Position numbers and translations under genes: made by a program. DNA of 7,028 nt from Candidatus Zixiibacteriota bacterium. Lineage in GTDB: Bacteria; Zixibacteria; MSB-5A5; GN15; FEB-12. How positions within the stretch are numbered: position 1 is the first letter of the stretch; each line of letters starts with the position of its first letter. The notes beneath the pieces are model-generated. The model had not been told where the DNA came from. It did not search any database and worked only from the letters and a program-made list of their open reading frames with translations. Of this stretch, positions 1 through 7,022 are shown piece by piece. The stretch covers positions 1 to 7,028 of the forward strand of contig JAMPYH010000143.1 of the NCBI GenBank assembly GCA_023700785.1. Direction: 5' to 3'.

Positions 1-2853
1 ACTGGCCTGCGACGCCTTGCCGTACGCGAACGAGTACGTGTAGCTGATCTGACCGGTGACATAGCCGCCGCCGCGCTTGTCGAGCGTCAACTCGAAGCCA
101 CGGCTCCGACCGTAGTCGCGGTTGCGATACTGGTTCACCTTGCGGAAACCAAGCACCACCGACTGCTGGTTGATCTTGTCAAACTCGTCTTTGAAATAAC
201 CGGACAGGTCGATCGCGTAGCTCTCGTTCATCGCGTACTTGACGCCGAACGAGTACTGGACGGTCTTCTGATAATTCAGGTTGTAGTTGCCAACCACATC
301 GTTCGCGTCCACGCTGGCCGTGTTACGGGCGTACATGTACCGATACTCCGGCAGCTGGAAGAAGTGTCCATAGTTGAAGTGGACTTTCGCCTTATCCGAG
401 ATCGGGTACGAGAAACCGATACGGGGGGAGATCTCCTGGCGATCGCCGAGAATAGTGCCGCCCAGATCGTCTCCCTGTACCACCGGCACCAGGCCCTCGG
501 TATCCTGCAGGAAGAAGTCCCAGCGGAGACCGATATTCGCGATCATCGAGCCGTACTCGAGGTTATCGCGAAGATAAACGGTCCCGGTGATCGGCTCATA
601 GGCGAAGAAGTCACGGAAGATACCGCGATCTGGATACGGTTCGTCCGGAACGCCGTCACGGTTGACATCGGTCACACGACCGGTGAACGGCAGGTACGAG
701 CGCTGGATCTCCTCGAAGGCAAATATCTCTTTGGAGAGCGCGACGCCCCCCTTGAGCTGGTGAGCGCCGAGTTGGCGGAACGCCTTGATCTCGCCCCGCC
801 AGGTCTTGGTCTCGCGACGGTGCCAAATGACATCGGAATCAAAACTTCCGGGGTTCAGGAAGTTGCTCGAACCACCGTAATCATACTTGCCGTTGCCATT
901 AACGTCGGTAAACCGCTCTCCTGGATCATACAGGCCGTTGGGAAGATCGAATATCCCGTTGCCATTGCGATCAAAATAGGGGATGGACGGTTCCCACTGG
1001 AACGGAGAGGTGTTCTCCGGACCGTCATGCTTACCATTATAATTGAGGTCCTGGTTGATGGTCTTATCCGACGACCGGATGAACCCGTCAACGCCGTTGT
1101 CGTAGCGACCGTTGGCGTTGATATCGGTGTATGGCTCGCCACGAATGGAGTCACCGTCAATGAACGGTTCCGGCTCACGCTGGTTGATCGGCGACATCCG
1201 ATCGACATCCAACTGGTGGTTGCCGTTCTTATCGTTGAGGAAGTCGCCCTGATCCCAGACGCCGTTGTTATTGAGATCGACGAACGGTTCGCCTTCGAGA
1301 CTATCAATGACGCCGTTATTGTTGAAACGGAAGTTGGCAAATGTCACTTCACCGGTCTGCGCGTTGATCTCGGGGATCACCTCGCCAAAGGTGTAGTCGG
1401 CGCCGGAGAAGTCGGTGCCGTAGATCGCTGAGTCCGGATACAAGTTGATCAGCGGCTCCGGCGGGTCGTAGACTCCGTTATTGTTGCGGTCGGTAAACGA
1501 CTCCCACTGCGATTCGAACAAGAACTGATTGGGATTGAGCCCTTTGCCGGGGTTGTTCGGATCGGCAGGCTGCTCGGTCACGTTCTTCTTATAATATGAG
1601 AAGACCGCCTCATAGCTCATGTTCTTGGAAAGCTCCTGGGAGATCTCCAGTGACAATGACTGCCACTTGTCGGTTCCGATCGGAGCAGTCTCCGCGGAAT
1701 AGCGATAGGCCCAGGAGAAAGGCGTGTAGCGCTGTTTGGAATACTTGTAGGATAAAATGAAGTTCAGGTTCTGGCGCGGGCGGAACTTAAAGTTCGCCTG
1801 CCAGAAATATCGGTTGTTGCGGCGATACGGGATGTCGAACAGGCCCAGGAAATCAGTCTGGCCCCAATCATGCGTCGTGATTCGAGAATCGTAGTCGTCG
1901 TACTGGTACACACCGTTGTGCAATTCCGCTTCGCCGTAGAGGTAATATGTAAACTCCTTATCGGCGAGGAAATTCAGGCCGAACGCCGGGAGGATCTTCT
2001 TGGAGAAGAACGGATCCGGACCGGAAACCGAGCCACGGACAAAATCATAATTGCGCGAATACTTGTTCAGATCCGACGTCCCAAGATCGTCGGTCAAGTA
2101 CTGCATATTGATCCGAGTATTATCTTTGTTGCCGGTCTGCGAAGTTACTTTCACGATACCGGAGAGAGCGTTTCCATATTCAGGATCGAATCCGTCTTTA
2201 ATGATCTGGATCTCCTGAATGGAGCCCGAGACCAGCGACAGGTTGGCGCCGGCGCCACCGGTACCGCCAAGGGCGTCACCCACGGGTACGCCGTCAACGA
2301 TGTAAGATACTTCGTTGGCTCGTCCGCCACGGATGAAAACCTGGCCCGCCGCGTTGGTCTGCACACCCGCGACCTGCGTCAGCAAGGCATCTACCGTCTG
2401 CACCGGCTTTTTCTGGATTGCTTGTGAGGTGATGGAGACCTGGTTGGAAGTCTCATACTTCTGAATCGGGTCCGCCGTCGCGACCACTTCGATCTTGACG
2501 TCGAGGTCGGTCACCTTCTTGCCCAATTTCTGATTAACCTCAGTCGTGAGGTCGGACTTGACCTCGATGTCCTTCACGTCGACGGTATTATAATCGACCG
2601 ACGTGATGCGCAGGACATAGACCCCTGGCTCGAGACGCGTGATGATGTAGCGACCATCGGGATCGGTCATGGCTCCAAACTTGGTACCCACTACCAATAC
2701 CGAAGCGCCGATCACGGACTCGCCGGTTTCCTTATCGGTCAGCCGTCCTTTGATCTGACCAGTCGCCGCGGCGAAAACGGAAGTCGAAACAATCGCCAGG
2801 GCGCTGATAACAATGACGAAACCGAGAAGCAGCCGTTTAGCAACGCCGTGCAT
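1..2853 (-). CDS. TonB-dependent outer-membrane receptor with calcium-loop-like repeats (C-terminus beyond window)
   Basis: The frame is open from ATG 2853 to base 1, giving 951 codons with no stop, so the end of the barrel is missing. Residues 1-28 look like a signal peptide: basic start, hydrophobic core, then a cut after SVFA. Residues 31-115 resemble the carboxypeptidase-regulatory-like beta-sandwich (GQIKGRLTD, GASVLVVGT, DPDGRYII) that precedes many FCB-group receptors. IEVVAT at 121-126 may be the TonB box. The plug follows at about 130-240 (PVQTVDALLTQVAGVQ, FIRGGRANEVSYIVDGVP, IIKDGFDPEYGNALSGIV). From about 245 on, alternating aromatic strands form the barrel. Such receptors import a bound ligand across the outer membrane using TonB/ExbBD energy; the ligand cannot be told from sequence. 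Residues 455-658 and 729-737 carry about nine DxNxNGxxD motifs. The start is fixed by AGGAGG 7 nt upstream. Family membership is secure. Confidence 0.95.
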   Translation of the reverse strand, partial: MHGVAKRLLLGFVIVISALAIVSTSVFAAATGQIKGRLTDKETGESVIGASVLVVGTKFGAMTDPDGRYIITRLEPGVYVLRITSVDYNTVDVKDIEVKSDLTTEVNQKLGKKVTDLDVKIEVVATADPIQKYETSNQVSITSQAIQKKPVQTVDALLTQVAGVQTNAAGQVFIRGGRANEVSYIVDGVPVGDALGGTGGAGANLSLVSGSIQEIQIIKDGFDPEYGNALSGIVKVTSQTGNKDNTRINMQYLTDDLGTSDLNKYSRNYDFVRGSVSGPDPFFSKKILPAFGLNFLADKEFTYYLYGEAELHNGVYQYDDYDSRITTHDWGQTDFLGLFDIPYRRNNRYFWQANFKFRPRQNLNFILSYKYSKQRYTPFSWAYRYSAETAPIGTDKWQSLSLEISQELSKNMSYEAVFSYYKKNVTEQPADPNNPGKGLNPNQFLFESQWESFTDRNNNGVYDPPEPLINLYPDSAIYGTDFSGADYTFGEVIPEINAQTGEVTFANFRFNNNGVIDSLEGEPFVDLNNNGVWDQGDFLNDKNGNHQLDVDRMSPINQREPEPFIDGDSIRGEPYTDINANGRYDNGVDGFIRSSDKTINQDLNYNGKHDGPENTSPFQWEPSIPYFDRNGNGIFDLPNGLYDPGERFTDVNGNGKYDYGGSSNFLNPGSFDSDVIWHRRETKTWRGEIKAFRQLGAHQLKGGVALSKEIFAFEEIQRSYLPFTGRVTDVNRDGVPDEPYPDRGIFRDFFAYEPITGTVYLRDNLEYGSMIANIGLRWDFFLQDTEGLVPVVQGDDLGGTILGDRQEISPRIGFSYPISDKAKVHFNYGHFFQLPEYRYMYARNTASVDANDVVGNYNLNYQKTVQYSFGVKYAMNESYAIDLSGYFKDEFDKINQQSVVLGFRKVNQYRNRDYGRSRGFELTLDKRGGGYVTGQISYTYSFAYGKASQAS
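880..1491 (-). repeat. Cluster of EF-hand/dockerin-like DxNxNGxxD motifs inside the receptor
   Basis: Translated on the minus strand, motifs begin at receptor residues 455 (DRNNNGVYD), 526 (DLNNNGVWD), 541 (DKNGNHQLD), 577 (DINANGRYD), 602 (DLNYNGKHD), 628 (DRNGNGIFD) and 650 (DVNGNGKYD). A degenerate copy at 509 (RFNNNGVID) lacks the first Asp. A further copy at 729 (DVNRDGVPD, bases 643-669) lies outside this cluster. Several are preceded by a short lead such as GEPFV, GEPYT or GERFT. Spacing is irregular (15 to 54 residues), so this is not a simple tandem duplication. The 1,3,5,9 Asp/Asn pattern with Gly at 6 is that of calcium-binding loops in EF-hands, dockerins and thrombospondin type-3 repeats. 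Calcium binding is inferred, not shown. Confidence 0.8.
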
Positions 2854-2860
2854 TTCTCTT

Positions 2861-2866
2861 CCTCCT
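2861..2866 (-). promoter_or_regulatory. Shine-Dalgarno AGGAGG of the receptor gene
   Basis: The minus strand reads AGGAGG, then 7 nt, then ATG at 2853. This is a full-strength ribosome binding site at ideal spacing and it decides the start codon. It contrasts with the other two genes, which show no clear site. Confidence 0.9.
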
Positions 2867-2922
2867 GACATATCAGCACATTCGAACATTCGCGAACCTT
2901 TGTAGCGCCGCGTCATCGCGGG

Positions 2923-2938
2923 TGCGAAGAGCGCGCCA
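2923..2938 (-). promoter_or_regulatory. Candidate sigma-54 (-24/-12) promoter for the receptor gene
   Basis: The minus strand reads TGGCGCGCTCTTCGCA. Against the sigma-54 consensus TGGCACG-N4-TTGCW it matches 10 of 12 specified positions, including the essential GG at -24, GC at -12 and the exact ten-base spacing between them. The start of transcription would fall near 2912, giving a leader of about 60 nt before the ATG. The position upstream of the receptor, and a sigma-54 activator gene two genes away, both support it. It remains a pattern match, and the site also overlaps one arm of an inverted repeat (2936-2964). Confidence 0.5.
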
Positions 2939-2964
2939 GTTGTCCCATTGGTGGTGTCAACTGG
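2936..2964. repeat. Inverted repeat CAACTGG / CCAGTTG abutting the sigma-54-like promoter
   Basis: Perfect 7-bp arms (2936-2942 and 2958-2964) flank 15 bp. One arm overlaps the -24 element of the candidate sigma-54 promoter. A further AACTGGCG in the same orientation as that promoter lies at 2999-2992. Together there are three AACTGG hexamers in about 65 bp. This could be an operator for a DNA-binding protein or, if transcribed from the upstream promoter, an RNA hairpin. It is not followed by a T-run, so it is not an intrinsic terminator. Confidence 0.5.
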
Positions 2965-3092
2965 TTGGACAGGAAGAAAGCGAGGGGGCTTCGCCAGTTA
3001 GTCTCGGCAATAGCAGCAATCTTATGATCCAACCCTATCATTCATATACACTACCCGATCACACCAACATCTATAGACCGGCAGCAGCCGGA

Positions 3093-3122
3093 AAAGTAGC
3101 CGCAAATCCGGCGCGAAGTCAA
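3093..3122 (-). promoter_or_regulatory. Candidate sigma-70-like promoter upstream of the receptor gene
   Basis: The minus strand carries TTGACT (3122-3117), an 18-bp spacer and TACTTT (3098-3093). The -35 matches the consensus TTGACA at 5 of 6 positions; the -10 is moderate. Transcription would start near 3086, leaving a long untranslated leader of about 230 nt. It lies just 40 bp after the lipM stop and points at the receptor gene. Confidence 0.5.
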
Positions 3123-3161
3123 GCGCTATTTTTCTCTCTGAACAGACTCTAACCTCGTACG

Positions 3162-3980
3162 CTATAGACTACTTGCGGGAGCGCTTTGTTTAAGGATTTC
3201 ACGTCGCGCGATCGGATCGGCGCCCACTTCCGCCAGTCGCTTTTCCAACCCGTCACCCGCCTCGATACGACCGTTCGCGTCGGTGAACTCGACCCCAAGT
3301 GATGCTCCCATCACCAAACGAAATTGGGCCGCCAGTTGTCTAAACCTTTCTTCGGTCAACGCTTGGCCGACATCGGCTATTCTATCCACATCCCCGTTCA
3401 GGGAAGGGTGCAGGGCAAGCCCCTGCAGTTTGATCGAACCATGCTGTAAGATCGAGTCGGACAATCGTTTCTGGGCTGAAGCGATGATCTTGCGACCACC
3501 GGTCATTAGTTCGTACCTGGCGTGCGACGCGAAGCAGGGAGCCTTATGAAAGAACGCAGGTTGTGCGTTTTCCGGGGCGGATTGTCGCGCATAAGCTGAT
3601 TGAATGCCAAGGGATTCCAGAAACCGGGCGAGTGCCTCGGCGAGATTGGCAGACACGGCCGACACGGAACCGGACAGAAGTGGAGATTCCTGCATCAGGC
3701 CATTGACCACAATAGAGTACGTGATCTCCCCCTCGTCATGAAAGATCGCCCTTCCTCCCGTCACCCGCCGGATGACCGGAGTGTCGCCGAGGCGAGTCCA
3801 GTCAAGGGCGGTCGATTCTCGCTGATTGAAACCAAACGTGATCGTCCCGGGAGCCCAACTGTAAAGCCGTAAAAACAAACAGCCGGGGAGCTCGAGGGAG
3901 CGCGCGAGCAAATGCTCGTCAAAGGCCATATTGAAGTATGGATCTTTCTTAAAGTGGGAATAGAAAACGGCATCTGGCAT
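3162..3980 (-). CDS. lipM: LipM/LipL-type octanoyl/lipoyl transferase (BPL_LplA_LipB fold)
   Basis: The product (272 aa from ATG 3980) belongs to the cysteine-type lipoate enzymes that move an octanoyl or lipoyl group onto the lipoyl domain of GcvH or of 2-oxoacid dehydrogenase E2 subunits in the cytoplasm. Visible motifs are FNMAFDE (16-22), the RRVTGGRAIFHD nucleotide/acyl-pocket signature (71-82), the probable catalytic cysteine in PCFASHARYEL (Cys149; B. subtilis LipM uses Cys150), the lysine in GRKIIASAQKR (Lys164) and LQHGSI (178-183). Length is close to LipM (about 278). LplA ligases lack this cysteine, so an ATP-dependent ligase is less likely; LipM and LipL cannot be separated by eye. 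A TTG start at 3989 would add three residues. Neither start has a clear Shine-Dalgarno, and both lie in a large stem-loop. The gene follows the regulator by 45 bp. Confidence 0.88.
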   Translation of the reverse strand: MPDAVFYSHFKKDPYFNMAFDEHLLARSLELPGCLFLRLYSWAPGTITFGFNQRESTALDWTRLGDTPVIRRVTGGRAIFHDEGEITYSIVVNGLMQESPLLSGSVSAVSANLAEALARFLESLGIQSAYARQSAPENAQPAFFHKAPCFASHARYELMTGGRKIIASAQKRLSDSILQHGSIKLQGLALHPSLNGDVDRIADVGQALTEERFRQLAAQFRLVMGASLGVEFTDANGRIEAGDGLEKRLAEVGADPIARREILKQSAPASSL

Positions 3981-4027
3981 GGCGACCAAGGTACCGAGTC
4001 AGATGTCGCCAGGCAAGATGCCGTCTT
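3959..4027 (-). terminator. Long stem-loop plus T-rich tail spanning the regulator-lipM junction (terminator- or attenuator-like)
   Basis: Reading the minus strand, the arm at 4024-4005 pairs with the arm at 3986-3967 in 18 of 20 positions around an 18-nt loop. After one mismatch, two further pairs extend the stem to 4027/3964. The second arm runs straight into TTTTCTATT (3967-3959). The structure starts at the regulator's TAA stop (4028-4026), and the lipM ATG at 3980 lies in its second arm, with the alternative TTG in the loop. A 20-bp stem with a large loop is bigger than a classical intrinsic terminator, so a translational switch or an inserted palindromic repeat are alternatives. The pairing is seen directly; the role is inferred. 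Confidence 0.5.
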
Positions 4028-7022
4028 AAGAAATCGCTTCGAGACGATCGAGGTCGATATTGTACTGCTTGATCTTCAGGCGCAAAGTCGATTCGGGGAT
4101 ATTGAGAGTCGCGGCGGCGTGCTTTTTAATGCCGCGTTGCTCTCGGAGCGCCTTGATGATGAACTTCTTTTCCCAGAACGCGAGGTAATCATACAGCGAG
4201 TACGTATCGTCAAAATTGACATTCTCATCGGTAGTCGACCCAGCGCCGTTGCCGGATGGAACGGCGACCGCCGTGGAGCCGGATTGACGCCCGGAGATCT
4301 TCACCGCCAGCAGATCAATGCCGATCTCATCATTATCGCCGGCCAGCAGGATCATCTTCTTCATTTCGTTCTCGAGTTCGCGCACGTTGCCGGGCCAGTC
4401 ATAGGCGACCAACGCCTTCATGGTCTCCTGGCTGACCCGCTTGCGACTCTCTTCGAGGAAATGATCCACCAACAGCGGGATATCTTCCTTGCGATCACGG
4501 AGCGGAGCAAGCAGATACGAGAGCGCCGACAGGCGATAATAAAGATCCTGGCGGAAGAGGCTCTTCGCCATCTGTTCTTTCAGATCCTTGTTGGTCGCGG
4601 AGATAATGCGCACATCCGCTTTGCGTGGTACTGTCTCGCCGAGTCTCACCAGTTCCTTGGACTCAAGCACTCGCAGGACCTTGGCCTGAATTGAGAGCGG
4701 CATATCCGCGACCTCATCCAGGAAGAACGTGCCTCCGTCGGCTTCTTCGAACAGGCCCGGCTTGTCGCGGTCAGCGCCGGTAAACGCTCCCCGCTTGTAG
4801 CCGAACAGCTCTGACTCAAGCAGCGTTTCCGGCAGGGCGGCGCAATTCACCGAAATGAACCGCTTGTTGCGACGAATCGAATTGTAATGGATGGCCCGCG
4901 CCAACAGGTCCTTACCGGTCCCCGTCTCCCCTTCGATAGTGATCGAGATGGGAGAGTCGATCACCTGCCGCAGTTGCGCCAGGGTCTCCAGCATTTTATT
5001 GGAGCGCGTGATGATATTCGGGAAAGCCGCCTTCTCCATCAACTGGGCCTTGAGACGACGGTTATCCTCCATCAGTTTCATCTTCTGGAGTTCGGCGGAT
5101 TTGAAGGCGATCAGGTCGGTGAAGCCAACCGCGAAATTGAGTTCAGCCTGGCTGAACGGATTAAGCATATTATCGACCGACAGTTTATCTACGTACAGAT
5201 AGCGCGTGCACTGATCCGCCATGGTGAACGGCACCACGATCACGCTGGCGATCGCTTCGGGAGTATCTGGAAACAGCCCGTTAACATACGGATCGCGACG
5301 GCAATCCAGCAGCAAGGTTGGACGGACTTGTGATATCTCCTGCCCCATCAACGGCTGGAAGCTGTCACCGAATTTCTTGACCTGCTGCGGTGTCAATTGC
5401 CACGACGCCACGATCGGCGTGCCCTCGAAGTCGGGAGAATAGATCAACGCGCGATTGGCGTTGGTCTTCCGGATCAAAGCCTTGAGGACATCATCTATCT
5501 GAATGGTCTTCAGATCCTGAACTTCGGGTTTGCTGATAAGATTCCCAAAAACCTTGAACTCGTTCTCTTCGGAGACCGCCAGAGCGACAGCCTGGTCGGT
5601 CAATGAGTGCAGGAACTGGCTGACCGCGCGGACCTTGGGACGGTCGTCCAGCGCCATAAACAGCTTCTCGGCGCGGCTTATCTTGCGGAATCCACGCGAC
5701 AGGTCGCCGCGTTGACAGGCAAACATCCCGGAACGGAAATCTGTCTCCGCCTGCCAGAACTCCAGCTTCAGCTTTTTGAAGATCCGGGCGGCTTCATCGA
5801 GAGACGCGCGAATGACTTCGTGCTCGTCCGATCCGGACGACATCTTTATCTCAGCGCATACCAAGAGAGTGCGAGCGAGATCAAAGGGGTCACCGACCTG
5901 GCGGGCCAACTCGACGGCCGCGCGAATATGCTCGACAGCATCGGTAAACTCACCGCGTGCGGCGAAAATGCGCGCGATCACCACTCGGGTCATCGCGATC
6001 TCACCCTTCTCACCTAACTGGAGCGACAGATCGAGCCCCTTCTGGGCATACTTCATCGCTTCGTCGTGATTATCCAGCGCCAGATCAGCTTCCGCCAGTC
6101 TGCGGCTGGACTGAGTCACCAGCGATGATTCCGGCGCGAGCATCCGGCCCGCCTGGTAAGCGTCCTGCAGGATATGCTTGGCGCGAACAGAATCGCCACG
6201 CTCCAACGCGAGTTCGCCGGCATATTCGAGATAGATCACGCGTTCGCGCTTGAGGTCGAGCCGGGTGATCTTTTCGTTCGCCTTTTCCAGCAGCCGGGCA
6301 GACGCGACAAACTCGCGGCGACGCAATTGCAGATAGGCGAGCGACAGGAGGTTCAGAGCCTCGGAGATCTCTTCATTGTTCTGCTGATTATAAGCAAGCG
6401 CCAGATTCAGGTCGGCCTCCGCCTGGTTCCATTGCCCAAGCAGAAGGCGAATTCGACCCAGGTTACCGGTGAGCTGGGCATGCTTGCGGGGATTGTCAAT
6501 GATCATGCTGATAGCATCGGCCAGGAAGTCACCTGCGGCATGATAGTCGGAGCGAATGAAGGCGATACGAGCGAGCTCGTTGAGAGCGTCGATCTGGCCT
6601 TCGCGATCACCGCCGCGCCGATATGACGCCAGAGCGTCGCGTGCGCGCATCTCAGCATTCTTGAGATCGCCCAGCGCGGAGTATGATTTGGACAGCACCA
6701 ACTGTACTCGTCCAAACCGCTTGTTGACCGGGAAATCCGCCAGCAGCTTGGCGCCGCGAAGGCCATACTCGATCGCGGCTCGATAGTTGGCGGCAGAGAA
6801 GTGACCATCTGCCCGTAACGACAGGTACAAACCCAGTTCGAGTTCGCTATCGGCAAATATCGCTTCGTCCAGAACCTCGCATTCCCGCACAGCGGCGGAA
6901 TACTTCCGTTGACGAAGCAGTTCTTCGATAGCCAGCAGGCGGTTATCAATGACGAACTGTTGTGAGGAAAGACTCATCTTTTTACCGTATCCAGACGGTT
7001 TCATGGTTAGGAGCTGCCACAC
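4026..7022 (-). CDS. Sigma-54-dependent transcriptional activator with TPR repeats, GAF-like domain, AAA+ and Fis-type HTH
   Basis: Numbered from GTG 7022 (998 aa). Residues about 26-455 form roughly eleven TPR-like helical hairpins (for example SYSALGDLKNAEMRARDAL at 114-131). Residues about 505-645 resemble a GAF sensor domain, followed by a short coiled linker (643-665). The sigma-54 AAA+ domain (668-895) is complete: Walker A GETGTGKD (698-705), GAFTGA loop that contacts sigma-54 (745-750), Walker B GGTFFLDE (763-770), sensor I ATNKD (809-813), FRQDLYYRL with arginines 824 and 830, and WPGNVRELEN (876-885). The C-terminus (about 945-990) is a Fis-type DNA-binding helix-turn-helix. It should use ATP hydrolysis to open sigma-54 promoters. 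There is no receiver domain, so the input is likely a small ligand or partner protein. The start is uncertain: ATG 7004 and ATG 6977 are alternatives and the frame is open to the window edge. Confidence 0.95.
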   Translation of the reverse strand: MWQLLTMKPSGYGKKMSLSSQQFVIDNRLLAIEELLRQRKYSAAVRECEVLDEAIFADSELELGLYLSLRADGHFSAANYRAAIEYGLRGAKLLADFPVNKRFGRVQLVLSKSYSALGDLKNAEMRARDALASYRRGGDREGQIDALNELARIAFIRSDYHAAGDFLADAISMIIDNPRKHAQLTGNLGRIRLLLGQWNQAEADLNLALAYNQQNNEEISEALNLLSLAYLQLRRREFVASARLLEKANEKITRLDLKRERVIYLEYAGELALERGDSVRAKHILQDAYQAGRMLAPESSLVTQSSRRLAEADLALDNHDEAMKYAQKGLDLSLQLGEKGEIAMTRVVIARIFAARGEFTDAVEHIRAAVELARQVGDPFDLARTLLVCAEIKMSSGSDEHEVIRASLDEAARIFKKLKLEFWQAETDFRSGMFACQRGDLSRGFRKISRAEKLFMALDDRPKVRAVSQFLHSLTDQAVALAVSEENEFKVFGNLISKPEVQDLKTIQIDDVLKALIRKTNANRALIYSPDFEGTPIVASWQLTPQQVKKFGDSFQPLMGQEISQVRPTLLLDCRRDPYVNGLFPDTPEAIASVIVVPFTMADQCTRYLYVDKLSVDNMLNPFSQAELNFAVGFTDLIAFKSAELQKMKLMEDNRRLKAQLMEKAAFPNIITRSNKMLETLAQLRQVIDSPISITIEGETGTGKDLLARAIHYNSIRRNKRFISVNCAALPETLLESELFGYKRGAFTGADRDKPGLFEEADGGTFFLDEVADMPLSIQAKVLRVLESKELVRLGETVPRKADVRIISATNKDLKEQMAKSLFRQDLYYRLSALSYLLAPLRDRKEDIPLLVDHFLEESRKRVSQETMKALVAYDWPGNVRELENEMKKMILLAGDNDEIGIDLLAVKISGRQSGSTAVAVPSGNGAGSTTDENVNFDDTYSLYDYLAFWEKKFIIKALREQRGIKKHAAATLNIPESTLRLKIKQYNIDLDRLEAIS
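6984..6999. repeat. Small inverted repeat ACCGT-N6-ACGGT near the regulator start
   Basis: Perfect 5-bp arms around six bases, between the candidate starts ATG 7004 and ATG 6977 of the regulator. If translation begins at 6977, this hairpin ends 6 nt before the start codon and could influence initiation. It is short enough to arise by chance. Confidence 0.25.

Larger units (their letters stand above)
2854..3161. other. 308-bp intergenic leader between lipM and the receptor gene
   Basis: No coding signal is convincing here on either strand. Reading toward the receptor, it holds in order: a sigma-70-like promoter (3122-3093), a short GC hairpin (CCGGC-TGCT-GCCGG, 3091-3078) near its expected start point, a weak dyad ATGAT-N8-ATCAT (3041-3024), three AACTGG hexamers (2999-2936), a sigma-54-like promoter (2938-2923), palindromes TTCGCGAA and TTCGAA (2896-2881), and the Shine-Dalgarno. 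No clear terminator follows lipM (stop at 3162). Confidence 0.8.

Noticed and set aside
855..1340. 161-codon Ser/Thr/Arg-rich open frame on the minus strand
   Set aside because: It is an out-of-frame reading of the receptor's repeat region. The low-complexity Ser/Thr composition comes from the repeated Asp/Asn/Gly codons read in another frame.
364..1431. 355-codon open frame on the plus strand
   Set aside because: It lies wholly antisense to the receptor, whose minus-strand translation is clearly a TonB receptor. The product (repetitive Val/Ile/Asp/Arg) reads as the complement of the DxNxNG-rich codons and shows no recognisable domain or ribosome site.
2955..2960. TTGACA on the minus strand as a -35 element
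   Set aside because: The expected -10 position 17 bp downstream is GGCGCG, which is not a usable -10.
3016..3030. Second sigma-54-like site GG-N11-GC on the minus strand
   Set aside because: The spacing between GG and GC is one base too long, and the surrounding bases fit the consensus poorly.
2922..3152. 76-codon open frame on the plus strand in the leader
   Set aside because: No Shine-Dalgarno, no recognisable protein features, and it runs antisense through both candidate promoters.
3131..3161. Possible terminator after lipM
   Set aside because: Only a 4-bp TCTG/CAGA stem followed by an A-rich rather than a T-rich stretch on the minus strand; not convincing.
3912..4694. 260-codon open frame on the plus strand
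   Set aside because: It is antisense to the AAA+/HTH end of the regulator and the start of lipM, both of which have clear motifs in their own frames.
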